A DNA stretch of 35,250 nucleotides from the IMG/VR virus record IMGVR_UViG_3300025853_000298, positions 1 to 35,250 of that record; one strand, written 5' to 3'. Below the pieces are notes generated by a model. The model did no database searches. It saw only the letters and a program-made list of their open reading frames with translations, and was not told where the DNA came from. The position numbers and the translations under genes were made by a program. Source of the stretch: a virus. Below, piece by piece: positions 28,661-35,250 of this stretch (its first letter is position 1; the number at the start of each line of letters is the position of its first letter).

Positions 28661-30643
28661 TCAGCTCGGGCCGGCGTTCTTGGTGATGGGACGCCAGTCG
28701 ATGGCCTTGAAGGCCACGTCGCCGCGCACCTTGTAGCTGACGCAGTCGGTGTCCCAGTCGGTCATGTTGTCGATGTAGGGGTTCGCGTTGCCGCCGAGAA
28801 GGCCGCGCTCGATGAACGGCCGGTTCATCGCGCCGAGGTAGTAGGCGTTGGCGTCGGCCGCGTCGAGCCGGGGCTCCACAATGAGGCTGAGGCCGCGAAC
28901 CCAGTTGTTCTTCGCAGTGGCGGCGGTGGTCGGCGCGTAGTCGCCAGCGATGAGGCCGAGCGCGGTCTCCTCGAGGGCGGCGGGCACGCACAGGTAGCCG
29001 GGCATGAGGTTGAGCTGCGCGCCGTCGCTGCCGCCGCTGGTCGAGGGCACGCCCTTCTGCAGCCGGAGCAGCTTCTTGAGCTCGGCGAGGGTGCCGAGAG
29101 CGAGCGCGCCATTGGTGCCCACGTTGCTGTGGTTGCTGCTGTCAAACAGGTTGTTGCCGTCGCCCATCGCCGGGTTGCCGGTGAAGATGGCCCAGCACAG
29201 GTCGAGCTGCGTGAACGCCCACGCGCGGCCCATCTGGTTGATCACCTGCTGGAAGCCACCCAGGTCGTCGTTGATGACGGCCTCGCGGGTCAGCTTCACG
29301 CCCTTGCCGTAGGTGGCCAGGGTGTAAACCTCGCGCTCCTCGCCGACGGTCGCGTAGGTGTACTCGCTGCCTTCAGGCTTGGCGCTCATGCTGGTGATCT
29401 CGCCGACCTTGACGGCGCTGACCTGCTTGAAGTCCGGCACCGCGCGGTCACGCACGAAAGCCTCGAAGTTGAGCGCCTCGGTCTGGTAACCGTCGAGCAG
29501 GAACTTGTTGGCCACGTTGGCGAGCAGGTAGGGGAAGTCCGACGTGCTGTGGGCGCCGATGGCGCGGACGTTGCCGTTCCAGTCGGTCGAGAGCTTGCGC
29601 GCGGCCTGCGGAGCCATCGCCAGCGTCACCGCGTCGCGGAGCGACATGCGGGCGGCGCCGGGGACGCCGTTCAGCACCAGCGACTCGCGCGCCATCTCGG
29701 CGAGGGTCATGCCACGGAAGGACCGGCCAGCGTCGGTCAGGTCGACGTTGCGAACGCCGACGCGATGCTCGAGAGCGTTGGTCAGGCCGGCGCGGGCCTG
29801 CTCGTCGTGGCTCTTGCCCACGCGGATCGTGTTGTTCACGTCGGTCTCCTCGTCGGCCTTCGCGACCATGTTGATCAGCGCGGCGCGGGCCTCGTCGGCG
29901 CTGACGCCCCGGCTGATGAAGTCGTCGGCCTTGTCGCCGAGCGACAGGGCAGCGGCAGCCTCGCGGATGTCGGCAGCGCGCTTGCGCTCGGCCTCGACCG
30001 CCTCGGCGCGGATGGCGTCCGCGTCCACCGTGGGCGCGGTCTCGATGGGCTTCAAGTCCTGCATCTTGTCGGTCTCCTGCGGGGGCTCCCGCTCCATGGT
30101 GCGCGTCTGCGCGCGTGCGTCAGCCGGCACCGGGACGGCGCTGACCTCGTGAGGCTCCCAATCGGTCGCCGTGCGAATCTCGACACCGTCGACGGTCTCC
30201 CGGGTCTCGCCGTGGGTGCGGTAGCCGACGCTGATGCTGCGCAGGCTGCCGTCGATGATCTTGCGGACGGTGCTGGCAACGTCCTCGGCATCGGTGAGAC
30301 GGACGGTCGCGGTTCCGACGCCGTCGGCGACGCGGACGCTACCCGGCACGATGGACCCGACGACGTTTGCCGCGCCGTGGCTGCGGTGGCTGTCGAGCAG
30401 CGGGGCGCCTGCGTTGAGCCGGTCGAGGCGGATGTGCGCCGGGTCCATGCTCAGGCGCTCGATGTAGCGGTCGCCGGTAAGCCAGTCAGACCGCTGCACG
30501 TCGGCGCCGGTGCTCCACACGATGTCGAGGGTGCGGGACTCCTCGTCCCAGGTGCCCGGAGCCATCCGCACGCGCGCGTCATCGTCGATCGAGCGGGTGT
30601 GCTCGGCGGCGAGGGCGGGGGGATTGTTGCGCTCGTGGGACAT
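28661..30643 (-). CDS. Prohead protease fused to HK97-fold major capsid protein
   Basis: A 660-residue fusion. Residues about 30-180 are an HK97-type (U35) prohead protease: GAPLLDSHRSHGAANVVGSI with the catalytic His (86 or 89) and LRSISVGYRTHGE with the catalytic Ser (136 or 138), ending EPHEVSAVPVPADA. Residues about 195-290 are a charged, helical scaffold-like segment (AIRAEAVEAERKRAADIREA). The C-terminal part is the capsid shell (AMARESLVLNGV-like region, QTEALNFEAFVRDRAVPDFK, KLTREAVINDDLGGFQQVIN, NLFDSSNHSNVG). Such fusions mature by self-cleavage. An in-frame ATG at 30064 with a strong ribosome-binding site would make a scaffold-plus-capsid product alone. ATG 30643 is used as start of the full protein. 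Confidence 0.88.
   Translation of the reverse strand: MSHERNNPPALAAEHTRSIDDDARVRMAPGTWDEESRTLDIVWSTGADVQRSDWLTGDRYIERLSMDPAHIRLDRLNAGAPLLDSHRSHGAANVVGSIVPGSVRVADGVGTATVRLTDAEDVASTVRKIIDGSLRSISVGYRTHGETRETVDGVEIRTATDWEPHEVSAVPVPADARAQTRTMEREPPQETDKMQDLKPIETAPTVDADAIRAEAVEAERKRAADIREAAAALSLGDKADDFISRGVSADEARAALINMVAKADEETDVNNTIRVGKSHDEQARAGLTNALEHRVGVRNVDLTDAGRSFRGMTLAEMARESLVLNGVPGAARMSLRDAVTLAMAPQAARKLSTDWNGNVRAIGAHSTSDFPYLLANVANKFLLDGYQTEALNFEAFVRDRAVPDFKQVSAVKVGEITSMSAKPEGSEYTYATVGEEREVYTLATYGKGVKLTREAVINDDLGGFQQVINQMGRAWAFTQLDLCWAIFTGNPAMGDGNNLFDSSNHSNVGTNGALALGTLAELKKLLRLQKGVPSTSGGSDGAQLNLMPGYLCVPAALEETALGLIAGDYAPTTAATAKNNWVRGLSLIVEPRLDAADANAYYLGAMNRPFIERGLLGGNANPYIDNMTDWDTDCVSYKVRGDVAFKAIDWRPITKNAGPS
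30062..30078 (-). promoter_or_regulatory. Internal ribosome-binding site and ATG inside the protease-capsid gene
   Basis: On the minus strand AGGAGA (30078-30073) lies eight bases before an in-frame ATG (30064) at codon 194, giving MQDLKPIETA. This is exactly where the protease ends and the scaffold begins. It would let the cell make more capsid than protease. Confidence 0.5.
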
Positions 30644-30654
30644 TCGGGCCTCCG

Positions 30655-30691
30655 TGTCGCAGATTGTTGCGACGGTGCGACAGTTGTCAAG
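30655..30691. promoter_or_regulatory. Repeated TGTCGCA/TGCGACA boxes and promoter candidate before the capsid gene
   Basis: The inverted repeat TGTCGCA (30655-30661) / TGCGACA (30676-30682) has a third related TTGCGAC between (30667-30673). On the minus strand TTGACA (30689-30684) lies 16 bases before AACAAT, a sigma-70-like promoter that would drive the capsid gene. GATTGTTGCGAC (30662-30673) belongs to the box family also seen at 16712-16752 and 32486-32526. Confidence 0.45.
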
Positions 30692-32249
30692 CCTCGTCTG
30701 CATCGGGCGCCTCGGCCTCGTCTTCGACCTCGACCGTCTCGACCGCGCCGGGTTCAGTGCCCAGGACGCTAGACGTGTTGATCCCCATCGCCTGAAGCCG
30801 CGCCTTGTCGGCCTCGAGCTCGGCGAACACCGTAGCCGGGTCGGCGCCGCGACTGCGGATGATACCCGAGAGCGACTGCACGCCCGCGTTGACCTCGGCC
30901 ACGTCGGCGTTGATCTCTTTGTTCCGGTCAATCGGGACCGGGCGCGGCGCGTGCCACGTCACTGGGTAGCCGCCCTCGCGCGCCGGCAGTTTGCCCGCCG
31001 CGACCGCCGACTGGATGAACCAGCCCCACATCGGGCGGCATACGTGGCGCTCCACAACGCGCGGACGCACGCTGTCGATCATGCGGTAGAACTCCAGCAT
31101 TCCTGTGCGGATAGACGAGAAGTTGACGCCTGACAGGTCACCCGTAAGCAGCTCATAGGGTAGCCGGTAGCCGGTCGCGATCTTGCGCAGGATCGTCTTG
31201 GAGTAGGCGTCGAGCTGCGGCGACACGTTCGGCAGCGCAAACTTGATGTCCTGGTCGGCCGACAGGTGCCGCACCATCCCCGGCTGCAGGGTGTCGAAGT
31301 AGTCGCCCGTCGCGGCGTCCGTGCTGACGGTGCCGAGGCCCTGGTTGTCTTCCTGATCGGCGCCGATGACGAACGCGGCGAAGTTGCTCTGCGTCTCCTG
31401 CCTGATCGCCTCGTTGTACATGTACTCATCGAGCGCGACGAGGTCCTCGATCACGCTCGCAGCCCACGGCAGGCCGCGCACCTGTCCAGGCCGCCGCGTG
31501 TCGTAGACGTGGCTAATGTCGGCGGCGCTGACGCGCACAACCTCGCTCTGCCCAGTAATCCCGCCGAGGCTGGGGATGTAGTCGCCAGGATGCGTCTTGT
31601 AGACGATGTAGCCGACGCGCTGGCCTCGACGATCAAAGATCACGCCCTGGTTGACGTAGTCGGTCGCGCCGACGCGCGCTGTTCCGACGTAGCTGTCGCC
31701 CGCGACAAGAAAATCAGACTCGAGCGCCTGGACCTGCAGCGGGACCGCCAGCGGGGCGTCGATGCGGCGAGGACGGCGACGCAAAAGCACCTCGCCCGAC
31801 TCTAGCCACGCCTCGACCGCGAGCCGCTGAAGCCCGTACACATCGCAGCGCCCGTCCGCGTCCGCGTCCGCTGCCCACTCGGCCCACAGCGCCTCGACGC
31901 GCCGATCGAGCGCCTCGCTGCCGGTGTGGACTTGCGGCCGCACACCGTCGCCGACGAGAGCGTTTGCGAGTACGTCGACGGCCTTGCGCCCGTAGCCGCT
32001 GTTGCGGCTGAGGCTGCGGCTGCGAGCGCGGAGGCTTGAGAGATCGGAGTAAGTGACCGCGTTGGGGCCAACACCGACCGTGCGCTGCCCGTAGTTGAGG
32101 CGGCTGGTCTGCGCACCGACGTGATAGCCGCGACGGCCCGACGGCGGCGGCGATGCCTCGGGGATCGGCAGCGTCGTCGCGCCGGCCTCGTGCGGCGTGC
32201 GCGCGAGCTTGTGTACCCAGTCGGCGAGAAATCCAACGGCCATGGTCAC
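30687..32249 (-). CDS. Portal protein (lambda gpB family)
   Basis: Head portal of 520 residues, the ring through which DNA enters. The N-terminal signature SRLNYGQRTVGVGPNAVTYS, ARSRSLSRNSGYGRKAVDVL, and later HVYDTRRPGQVRGLPWAASV, YELLTGDLSGVNFSSIRTGM and RPMWGWFIQSAVA are typical of lambda-type portals. The C-terminal tail is very acidic (VETVEVEDEAEAPDADEA). Length is normal for the family. GTG 32249 forms GTGA with the gpW gene; ATG 32243 two codons later is an equally good start. Its stop lies in the box-containing gap before the capsid gene. Confidence 0.92.
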   Translation of the reverse strand: MTMAVGFLADWVHKLARTPHEAGATTLPIPEASPPPSGRRGYHVGAQTSRLNYGQRTVGVGPNAVTYSDLSSLRARSRSLSRNSGYGRKAVDVLANALVGDGVRPQVHTGSEALDRRVEALWAEWAADADADGRCDVYGLQRLAVEAWLESGEVLLRRRPRRIDAPLAVPLQVQALESDFLVAGDSYVGTARVGATDYVNQGVIFDRRGQRVGYIVYKTHPGDYIPSLGGITGQSEVVRVSAADISHVYDTRRPGQVRGLPWAASVIEDLVALDEYMYNEAIRQETQSNFAAFVIGADQEDNQGLGTVSTDAATGDYFDTLQPGMVRHLSADQDIKFALPNVSPQLDAYSKTILRKIATGYRLPYELLTGDLSGVNFSSIRTGMLEFYRMIDSVRPRVVERHVCRPMWGWFIQSAVAAGKLPAREGGYPVTWHAPRPVPIDRNKEINADVAEVNAGVQSLSGIIRSRGADPATVFAELEADKARLQAMGINTSSVLGTEPGAVETVEVEDEAEAPDADEA

Positions 32250-32452
32250 TGACTCCGGCGAGTTGAGCGGGCGAGCGTGACGCGCTTCTTGCGGTAGGCG
32301 CTGCCGTCGACCTCAAGCTGCGCCTTGTCGAGCGCGGCGCGCATCTCAGCCATGCTGCGATAGGTGATCGTCTTGCCGCCCTGCGTCACCGACAGCACGC
32401 CGCTGGCGATTGCCTCTTTCAGCGCCGTCACATCCGAGCTCGTCACTGCCAT
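32246..32452 (-). CDS. gpW-like head-tail joining protein
   Basis: A 68-residue protein, the size of lambda gpW, which closes the head after packaging. It has the two-helix plus hairpin layout: ALKEAIASGVLSVTQGG, then TITYRSMAEMRAALDKAQLE, ending in a basic tail. The ITYRSMAEM segment is the conserved part of this family. It lies between large terminase and portal, exactly where gpW lies in lambda. It is preceded by a 70-bp gap with repeat boxes. Confidence 0.85.
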   Translation of the reverse strand: MAVTSSDVTALKEAIASGVLSVTQGGKTITYRSMAEMRAALDKAQLEVDGSAYRKKRVTLARSTRRSQ

Positions 32453-32485
32453 CGCGCATACCTCCCGCCGCGACAGCCTACGCGC

Positions 32486-32526
32486 GATCGTTGCGGTGGT
32501 GCAACAATGGGTTGAGATTGTCTCAG
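32486..32526. promoter_or_regulatory. ATTGTNNCA-type boxes between terminase and gpW genes
   Basis: GATCGTTGCGG (32486-32496) and GTGCAACAAT (32499-32508) form an inverted repeat: ATTGTTGC/GCAACGAT on the minus strand with six bases between. GATTGTCTCAG (32516-32526) overlaps the TGA stop of the terminase gene. Likely operator/promoter for gpW and the following head genes. Confidence 0.45.
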
Positions 32527-34430
32527 AACCTCGGACGGAACTTGCCCCGGCTGCGCGGGCGTTTCTGCTGCTGCGGCTTGCGGGGCGTCGGCGGCGCGGG
32601 CTCTGCCGCTTCGCGTGTGCGGCGTGCGCGCTCCCCCGGCGACAACTCCGGCAACGCGGCGTGCAGAGACTCAAGCGACCGGCCCACCGACAGCAGGCTA
32701 TGAAGCGCTGCCGATGCGTAGACGCGGCAGTCGAGCGCCTCCGACCGTGCCGATCCGACCGCGCGCCACTCGCGGACGGGACGCCCTCTGCTGTAACGAA
32801 CAACGGGGCGCTCGGCGAGGAGCTGCTGATACCAGCCAAGGTCGCGCCCCGCTGGGAAGTGGAGCGCACCTGCGCCAGCCTCGACGCGCTGAAGCCTCGC
32901 CCAGAGCATGTCCTTGCCGGTGTCCACACCGACGTTGTAGACGCGGGCGGCGCCCTTGCGGTTGCCTTTGCGTCCGCGCTTCGGCCAGAGCGGGCGCTTT
33001 GGTCCGGCAACGCCCTTGATGGCGTACCAGCGGCGGCGACGGTGAGCGTGGGCAAACGCCTGGACGTGGTCGCTCATGTAGCCCGCATCAATGCAGGCTG
33101 CGGCAAGCGTCATCGGTCCCGCTGTCTCGTGCTGCCACACCCGCTCAAGGTACACCCGGAGGTCATCCCACAGCATCGGGCCGGACGGGTCGCCGGGAAT
33201 CACGGCGTAGTCGATCGACCACGACTCCTCACCCGGGCCCCAGCCGACGATCTCGACCTCGACGCGGTCGATCTGCACATCGACGCCAGCGGTAAGCACG
33301 GCAACGCCTGCCGGGACCTCGGCGGCGTAATCCTCGGCGCGCTCGGCAAGCCCTGTCTCGTCGATGTCGTCGTCGCGGAACTCGTCCCACGTCTCGGCGA
33401 GGCGCGTGTTGACGAACACTTGCAACAGCTTGGGATCGCCGTCGCACTGCAAGAACTCGGCGACGAGCGACGGCCAGCTCGCCGGGGTCCAGCCTGCCGG
33501 AGCGTAGAGGCTCGACAGGTGGTAGCCGTACACTCGGCCGTCTTCCGCGTCCGGCTGCGTCGCAACCCACCGCCCGCGCGGCAACATCGTAGCCTTGTGC
33601 CGGTCGTAGATCGGATCGTCGCAACCGGCGCACTCGTAGTAGACGCTCGCCGGATCGCGGTCGTTCCAGTGCAGGTGCTCCCACTGCAAATGCTGATAGG
33701 TGCCGCAGTGAGGGCACGGGACCTCGTAGACCCGTTGGCCTGTCCGTAGGTACTCAGCCTCGACGCGCGAGGCGCCCTTGACGGTCGGTGTGCTGGTGAT
33801 CAGCAGCTTGCGGTTGGGAAACGAGGTCGTGCGCTTGGCGGCAAGCTCAAGCGGGTCGCCTTCGCTGCCGGCGCTCGCGGGGAAGCGGTCGATCTCGTCG
33901 GCGAAGACGTACCGGATCGGCATCGACGCGAGCGGGCTCGGAGCGTTCGCGCCCACGATCTTGAGCATCCCGCCTGGGAACTCCTTTAGCGTCAACGTGT
34001 TGCCGCTGTCTCGCGACTTGGGGTCAGCGACAAGGCGGCGCAAAGTCGGCGCGTCCGAGATCATCGGCGCGATCCGTTGCTTGCTGTACGTCTCCGCCAT
34101 CTCGACCGTCGGCTGCATCATCATCGACGGACCTGGAGCGTGCGCCATGATGTAGCCCAGCCAGTTGTTGCCGACCGACGACTTGCCGAGCTGCGAACCC
34201 CACATAAGCACGACGCGCTCGCAGCGGTCGCCCTCGCTGAGGCGCTGCATCGGTTCAATCGCGTAGGGCGTCCGAGCGCTGCGGTAGGGTCCGGGCTCGG
34301 CGCTTGTCTTGCTGCTCAGGCGGATGTGCGCGTCGGCCCACTCCGACACGTCGAGCGGCGGCGGCGGGGCGAGCACAGCCCAGAACGCGGCCTCGAGCTC
34401 GGCGGGATCGGCGAGAGGGAAGCGGCTCAC
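32523..34430 (-). CDS. Large terminase subunit (GpA-like)
   Basis: DNA-packaging ATPase-nuclease of 635 residues. Starting at GTG 34430 (GTGA overlap): Walker A-like WGSQLGKS (77-84), Walker B YVFADEID (174-181), coupling motif LLITSTPTVKGASRVE (209-224), a zinc-ribbon-like pair VPCPHCG (237-243) and ECAGC (266-270), and nuclease acidic residues in TAGVDVQIDRVEVEIVGWG (D384, D388). The C terminus is basic and Pro-rich. This is the GpA family of lambda-like packaging enzymes. Longer upstream starts overlap the preceding gene and are less likely. Confidence 0.93.
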   Translation of the reverse strand: MSRFPLADPAELEAAFWAVLAPPPPLDVSEWADAHIRLSSKTSAEPGPYRSARTPYAIEPMQRLSEGDRCERVVLMWGSQLGKSSVGNNWLGYIMAHAPGPSMMMQPTVEMAETYSKQRIAPMISDAPTLRRLVADPKSRDSGNTLTLKEFPGGMLKIVGANAPSPLASMPIRYVFADEIDRFPASAGSEGDPLELAAKRTTSFPNRKLLITSTPTVKGASRVEAEYLRTGQRVYEVPCPHCGTYQHLQWEHLHWNDRDPASVYYECAGCDDPIYDRHKATMLPRGRWVATQPDAEDGRVYGYHLSSLYAPAGWTPASWPSLVAEFLQCDGDPKLLQVFVNTRLAETWDEFRDDDIDETGLAERAEDYAAEVPAGVAVLTAGVDVQIDRVEVEIVGWGPGEESWSIDYAVIPGDPSGPMLWDDLRVYLERVWQHETAGPMTLAAACIDAGYMSDHVQAFAHAHRRRRWYAIKGVAGPKRPLWPKRGRKGNRKGAARVYNVGVDTGKDMLWARLQRVEAGAGALHFPAGRDLGWYQQLLAERPVVRYSRGRPVREWRAVGSARSEALDCRVYASAALHSLLSVGRSLESLHAALPELSPGERARRTREAAEPAPPTPRKPQQQKRPRSRGKFRPRF

Positions 34431-34630
34431 CGCTTGCGCTCCGAATTCTCGTCGCAGAACGGGCGGATGCGTTCGCGCGCAAACTTCGCCGCGTCTTCCG
34501 CAGACACATCTCGGAGAATCGAGACGCAGCGAATCGGGACGCAAGCGCCGTCGACGTATTCGGTTTTGCCCTCGGTAGTCCGAAACTCCAACACCACGAC
34601 CTTGCCGCGCTTGTCTTTGCTCTCTGTCAT
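34427..34630 (-). CDS. Small hypothetical protein between terminase genes
   Basis: A 67-residue protein, MTESKDKRGKVVVLEFRTTE to the end PFCDENSERKR. The middle contains GACVPIRCVSILRDVSAEDA. ATGA overlap with the small terminase gene and GTGA with the large terminase gene. A small gene at this place is unusual for a lambda-like order; it may assist packaging, but I see no motif. Confidence 0.65.
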   Translation of the reverse strand: MTESKDKRGKVVVLEFRTTEGKTEYVDGACVPIRCVSILRDVSAEDAAKFARERIRPFCDENSERKR

Positions 34631-35157
34631 CGCTTCACCTCCGGTTGTCGCAGCACCGTCAACGCCTCGCGCAGTGCCTCGTCTAGCGTAGCCTTCACGT
34701 CGCGCGTGTCGTCCAGCGCGGCGACCACAGGCGCCACGCGGGGGATGATGCCCATGACGCGGTCGCGGACGATGGCGGCGACGTTCTCCCAGGCGCGGGT
34801 TGCCTCGGCGGCGCTGATCAGGCTGCCGGCGCGCTGCTCGAGGTCGAGCTCGGCCTTGATGCGCTTAGCCTTCTCGTGCAGGGCGCGTTCGGCGTTGATG
34901 TCGGGGATCGGCTCGGGGTCGCCGTCATCGCCGACGACGGGGTCAAACTGGCGCGGCTTTGGGCCAGGGCGCGGCTTGTTCTCAGCGGCGGCGATGATGT
35001 CGGCGGTCAGGTACATCGCGACACCGCGCTCGTCGGTGTGATGGATCTCGAACCGGCCCTGCTTCCGCCAACGGTGCAGCGTCGGCACCGTGCGCTCTAC
35101 AAGCTTCGCGGCCTGACGGGCTGTGACGTAGAGCGGAGGGTCGGAGAGGGTCATCAT
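34627..35157 (-). CDS. Small terminase subunit (Nu1-like)
   Basis: DNA-recognition subunit of the packaging enzyme, 176 residues. An N-terminal winged helix-turn-helix, PPLYVTARQAAKLVERTVPT then LHRWRKQGRFEIHHTDERGV, matches Nu1-type proteins. A Pro-rich linker and a helical C-terminal region (ERALHEKAKRIKAELDLEQR, ATLDEALREALTVL) follow; this part should bind the large subunit. First gene of the leftward late operon. Two adjacent Met codons (35157, 35154) are both possible starts. Confidence 0.85.
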   Translation of the reverse strand: MMTLSDPPLYVTARQAAKLVERTVPTLHRWRKQGRFEIHHTDERGVAMYLTADIIAAAENKPRPGPKPRQFDPVVGDDGDPEPIPDINAERALHEKAKRIKAELDLEQRAGSLISAAEATRAWENVAAIVRDRVMGIIPRVAPVVAALDDTRDVKATLDEALREALTVLRQPEVKR

Positions 35158-35250
35158 TGCGCGCTCGCGTGTCTATAACGTGTGGGGAAGTCTTGAAGTT
35201 TCGGTGGGTTACGCCCTGTAACTAGCCGAAAAAGTCGGTGGGGAGAAACC
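35158..35250 (-). promoter_or_regulatory. Leader before the terminase genes, possible late promoter or cos region
   Basis: These 93 bases hold no gene. Small inverted repeats GTTAC/GTAAC (35208-35212, 35218-35222) and CCGA/TCGG (35226-35229, 35235-35238) are present. On the minus strand a TATAGA lies 18 bases before the ATG, usable as a -10 element; no good -35 is seen. In lambda, cos lies just upstream of Nu1, so a packaging site here is possible but not shown. Confidence 0.3.

Noticed and set aside
28610-30772. 720-codon open frame on the + strand opposite the capsid gene
   Set aside because: It mirrors the protease-capsid gene. Long antisense frames are common in GC-rich coding DNA; the product is low-complexity (Val/Ala/Gly/Arg/His-rich) with no domain.
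1-35250. Window as a complete circular phage genome
   Set aside because: Joining the two ends leaves the helicase frame stopped by a TAA at 35219-35221 with no start codon and without the expected N-terminal domain, so the window is cut from something longer.
1-35250. CRISPR array or IS element
   Set aside because: No regularly spaced repeats of CRISPR size and no transposase or integrase gene seen; the repeats found are a gene-junction duplication and intergenic hairpins.

Overview
The window is about 35 kb of GC-rich (roughly two-thirds G+C) DNA carrying most of the genome of a tailed double-stranded DNA phage or prophage. Genes are packed almost end to end, mostly with ATGA, GTGA or TAATG start/stop overlaps, so translation is heavily coupled. 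The head genes are lambda/HK97-like: Nu1-type small terminase, GpA-type large terminase, gpW, lambda-type portal, a protease fused to the major capsid protein, and an FII-like joiner. There is one tail-tube gene, a tape measure and no sheath, so a long non-contractile tail (siphovirus) is most likely. The host cannot be named from the sequence; a high-GC Gram-negative host fits the spanin-like genes. No integrase or rRNA gene is seen, and the first gene is cut by the left edge.

Left arm (1-11624, + strand), replication and DNA modification: an SF3 helicase followed by an AEP-type primase, an SF2 helicase with an N-terminal clamp-binding-like motif, a RecE-like PD-(D/E)XK nuclease with a partner protein, a 261-bp very structured non-coding stretch with a tRNA-like 3' end, a small HTH regulator, a secreted lytic transglycosylase, then a DNA-modification block. 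That block holds a broken N-terminal methyltransferase fragment, a Mom-like gene (the Mom family makes the Mu adenine hypermodification), an intact beta-class DNA methyltransferase, a double-HTH protein, a RuvC-like nuclease and a C5-cytosine methyltransferase. An 88-bp perfect direct repeat brackets the Mom-like gene and marks how it was inserted or duplicated.

Middle (11617-13748): an isolated minus-strand spanin-like gene, a divergent control region, and a cassette of six small + strand genes. Three of the gaps in this cassette carry copies of one long RNA hairpin whose stems differ but still pair. In the third copy the hairpin stem contains the ribosome-binding site of the next gene.

Right arm (13745-35157, - strand), read from right to left: small terminase, a small gene, large terminase, gpW, portal, protease-capsid fusion, a DUF2190-like decoration protein, joining and tail-completion proteins, tail tube, two chaperone-type ORFs with a candidate -1 frameshift, tape measure, baseplate/tip proteins, a LamG-domain protein, and lysis genes (coiled-coil membrane protein, M15 endolysin, glycine-rich membrane protein, Rz-like protein). 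Larger gaps in this arm carry a recurring ATTGTNNCA-type box, and two matching GCAA-loop hairpins sit just after the capsid and decoration genes. The likely programme is early transcription rightwards from the left arm and late transcription leftwards from upstream of the terminase, the two meeting near 13.7 kb.
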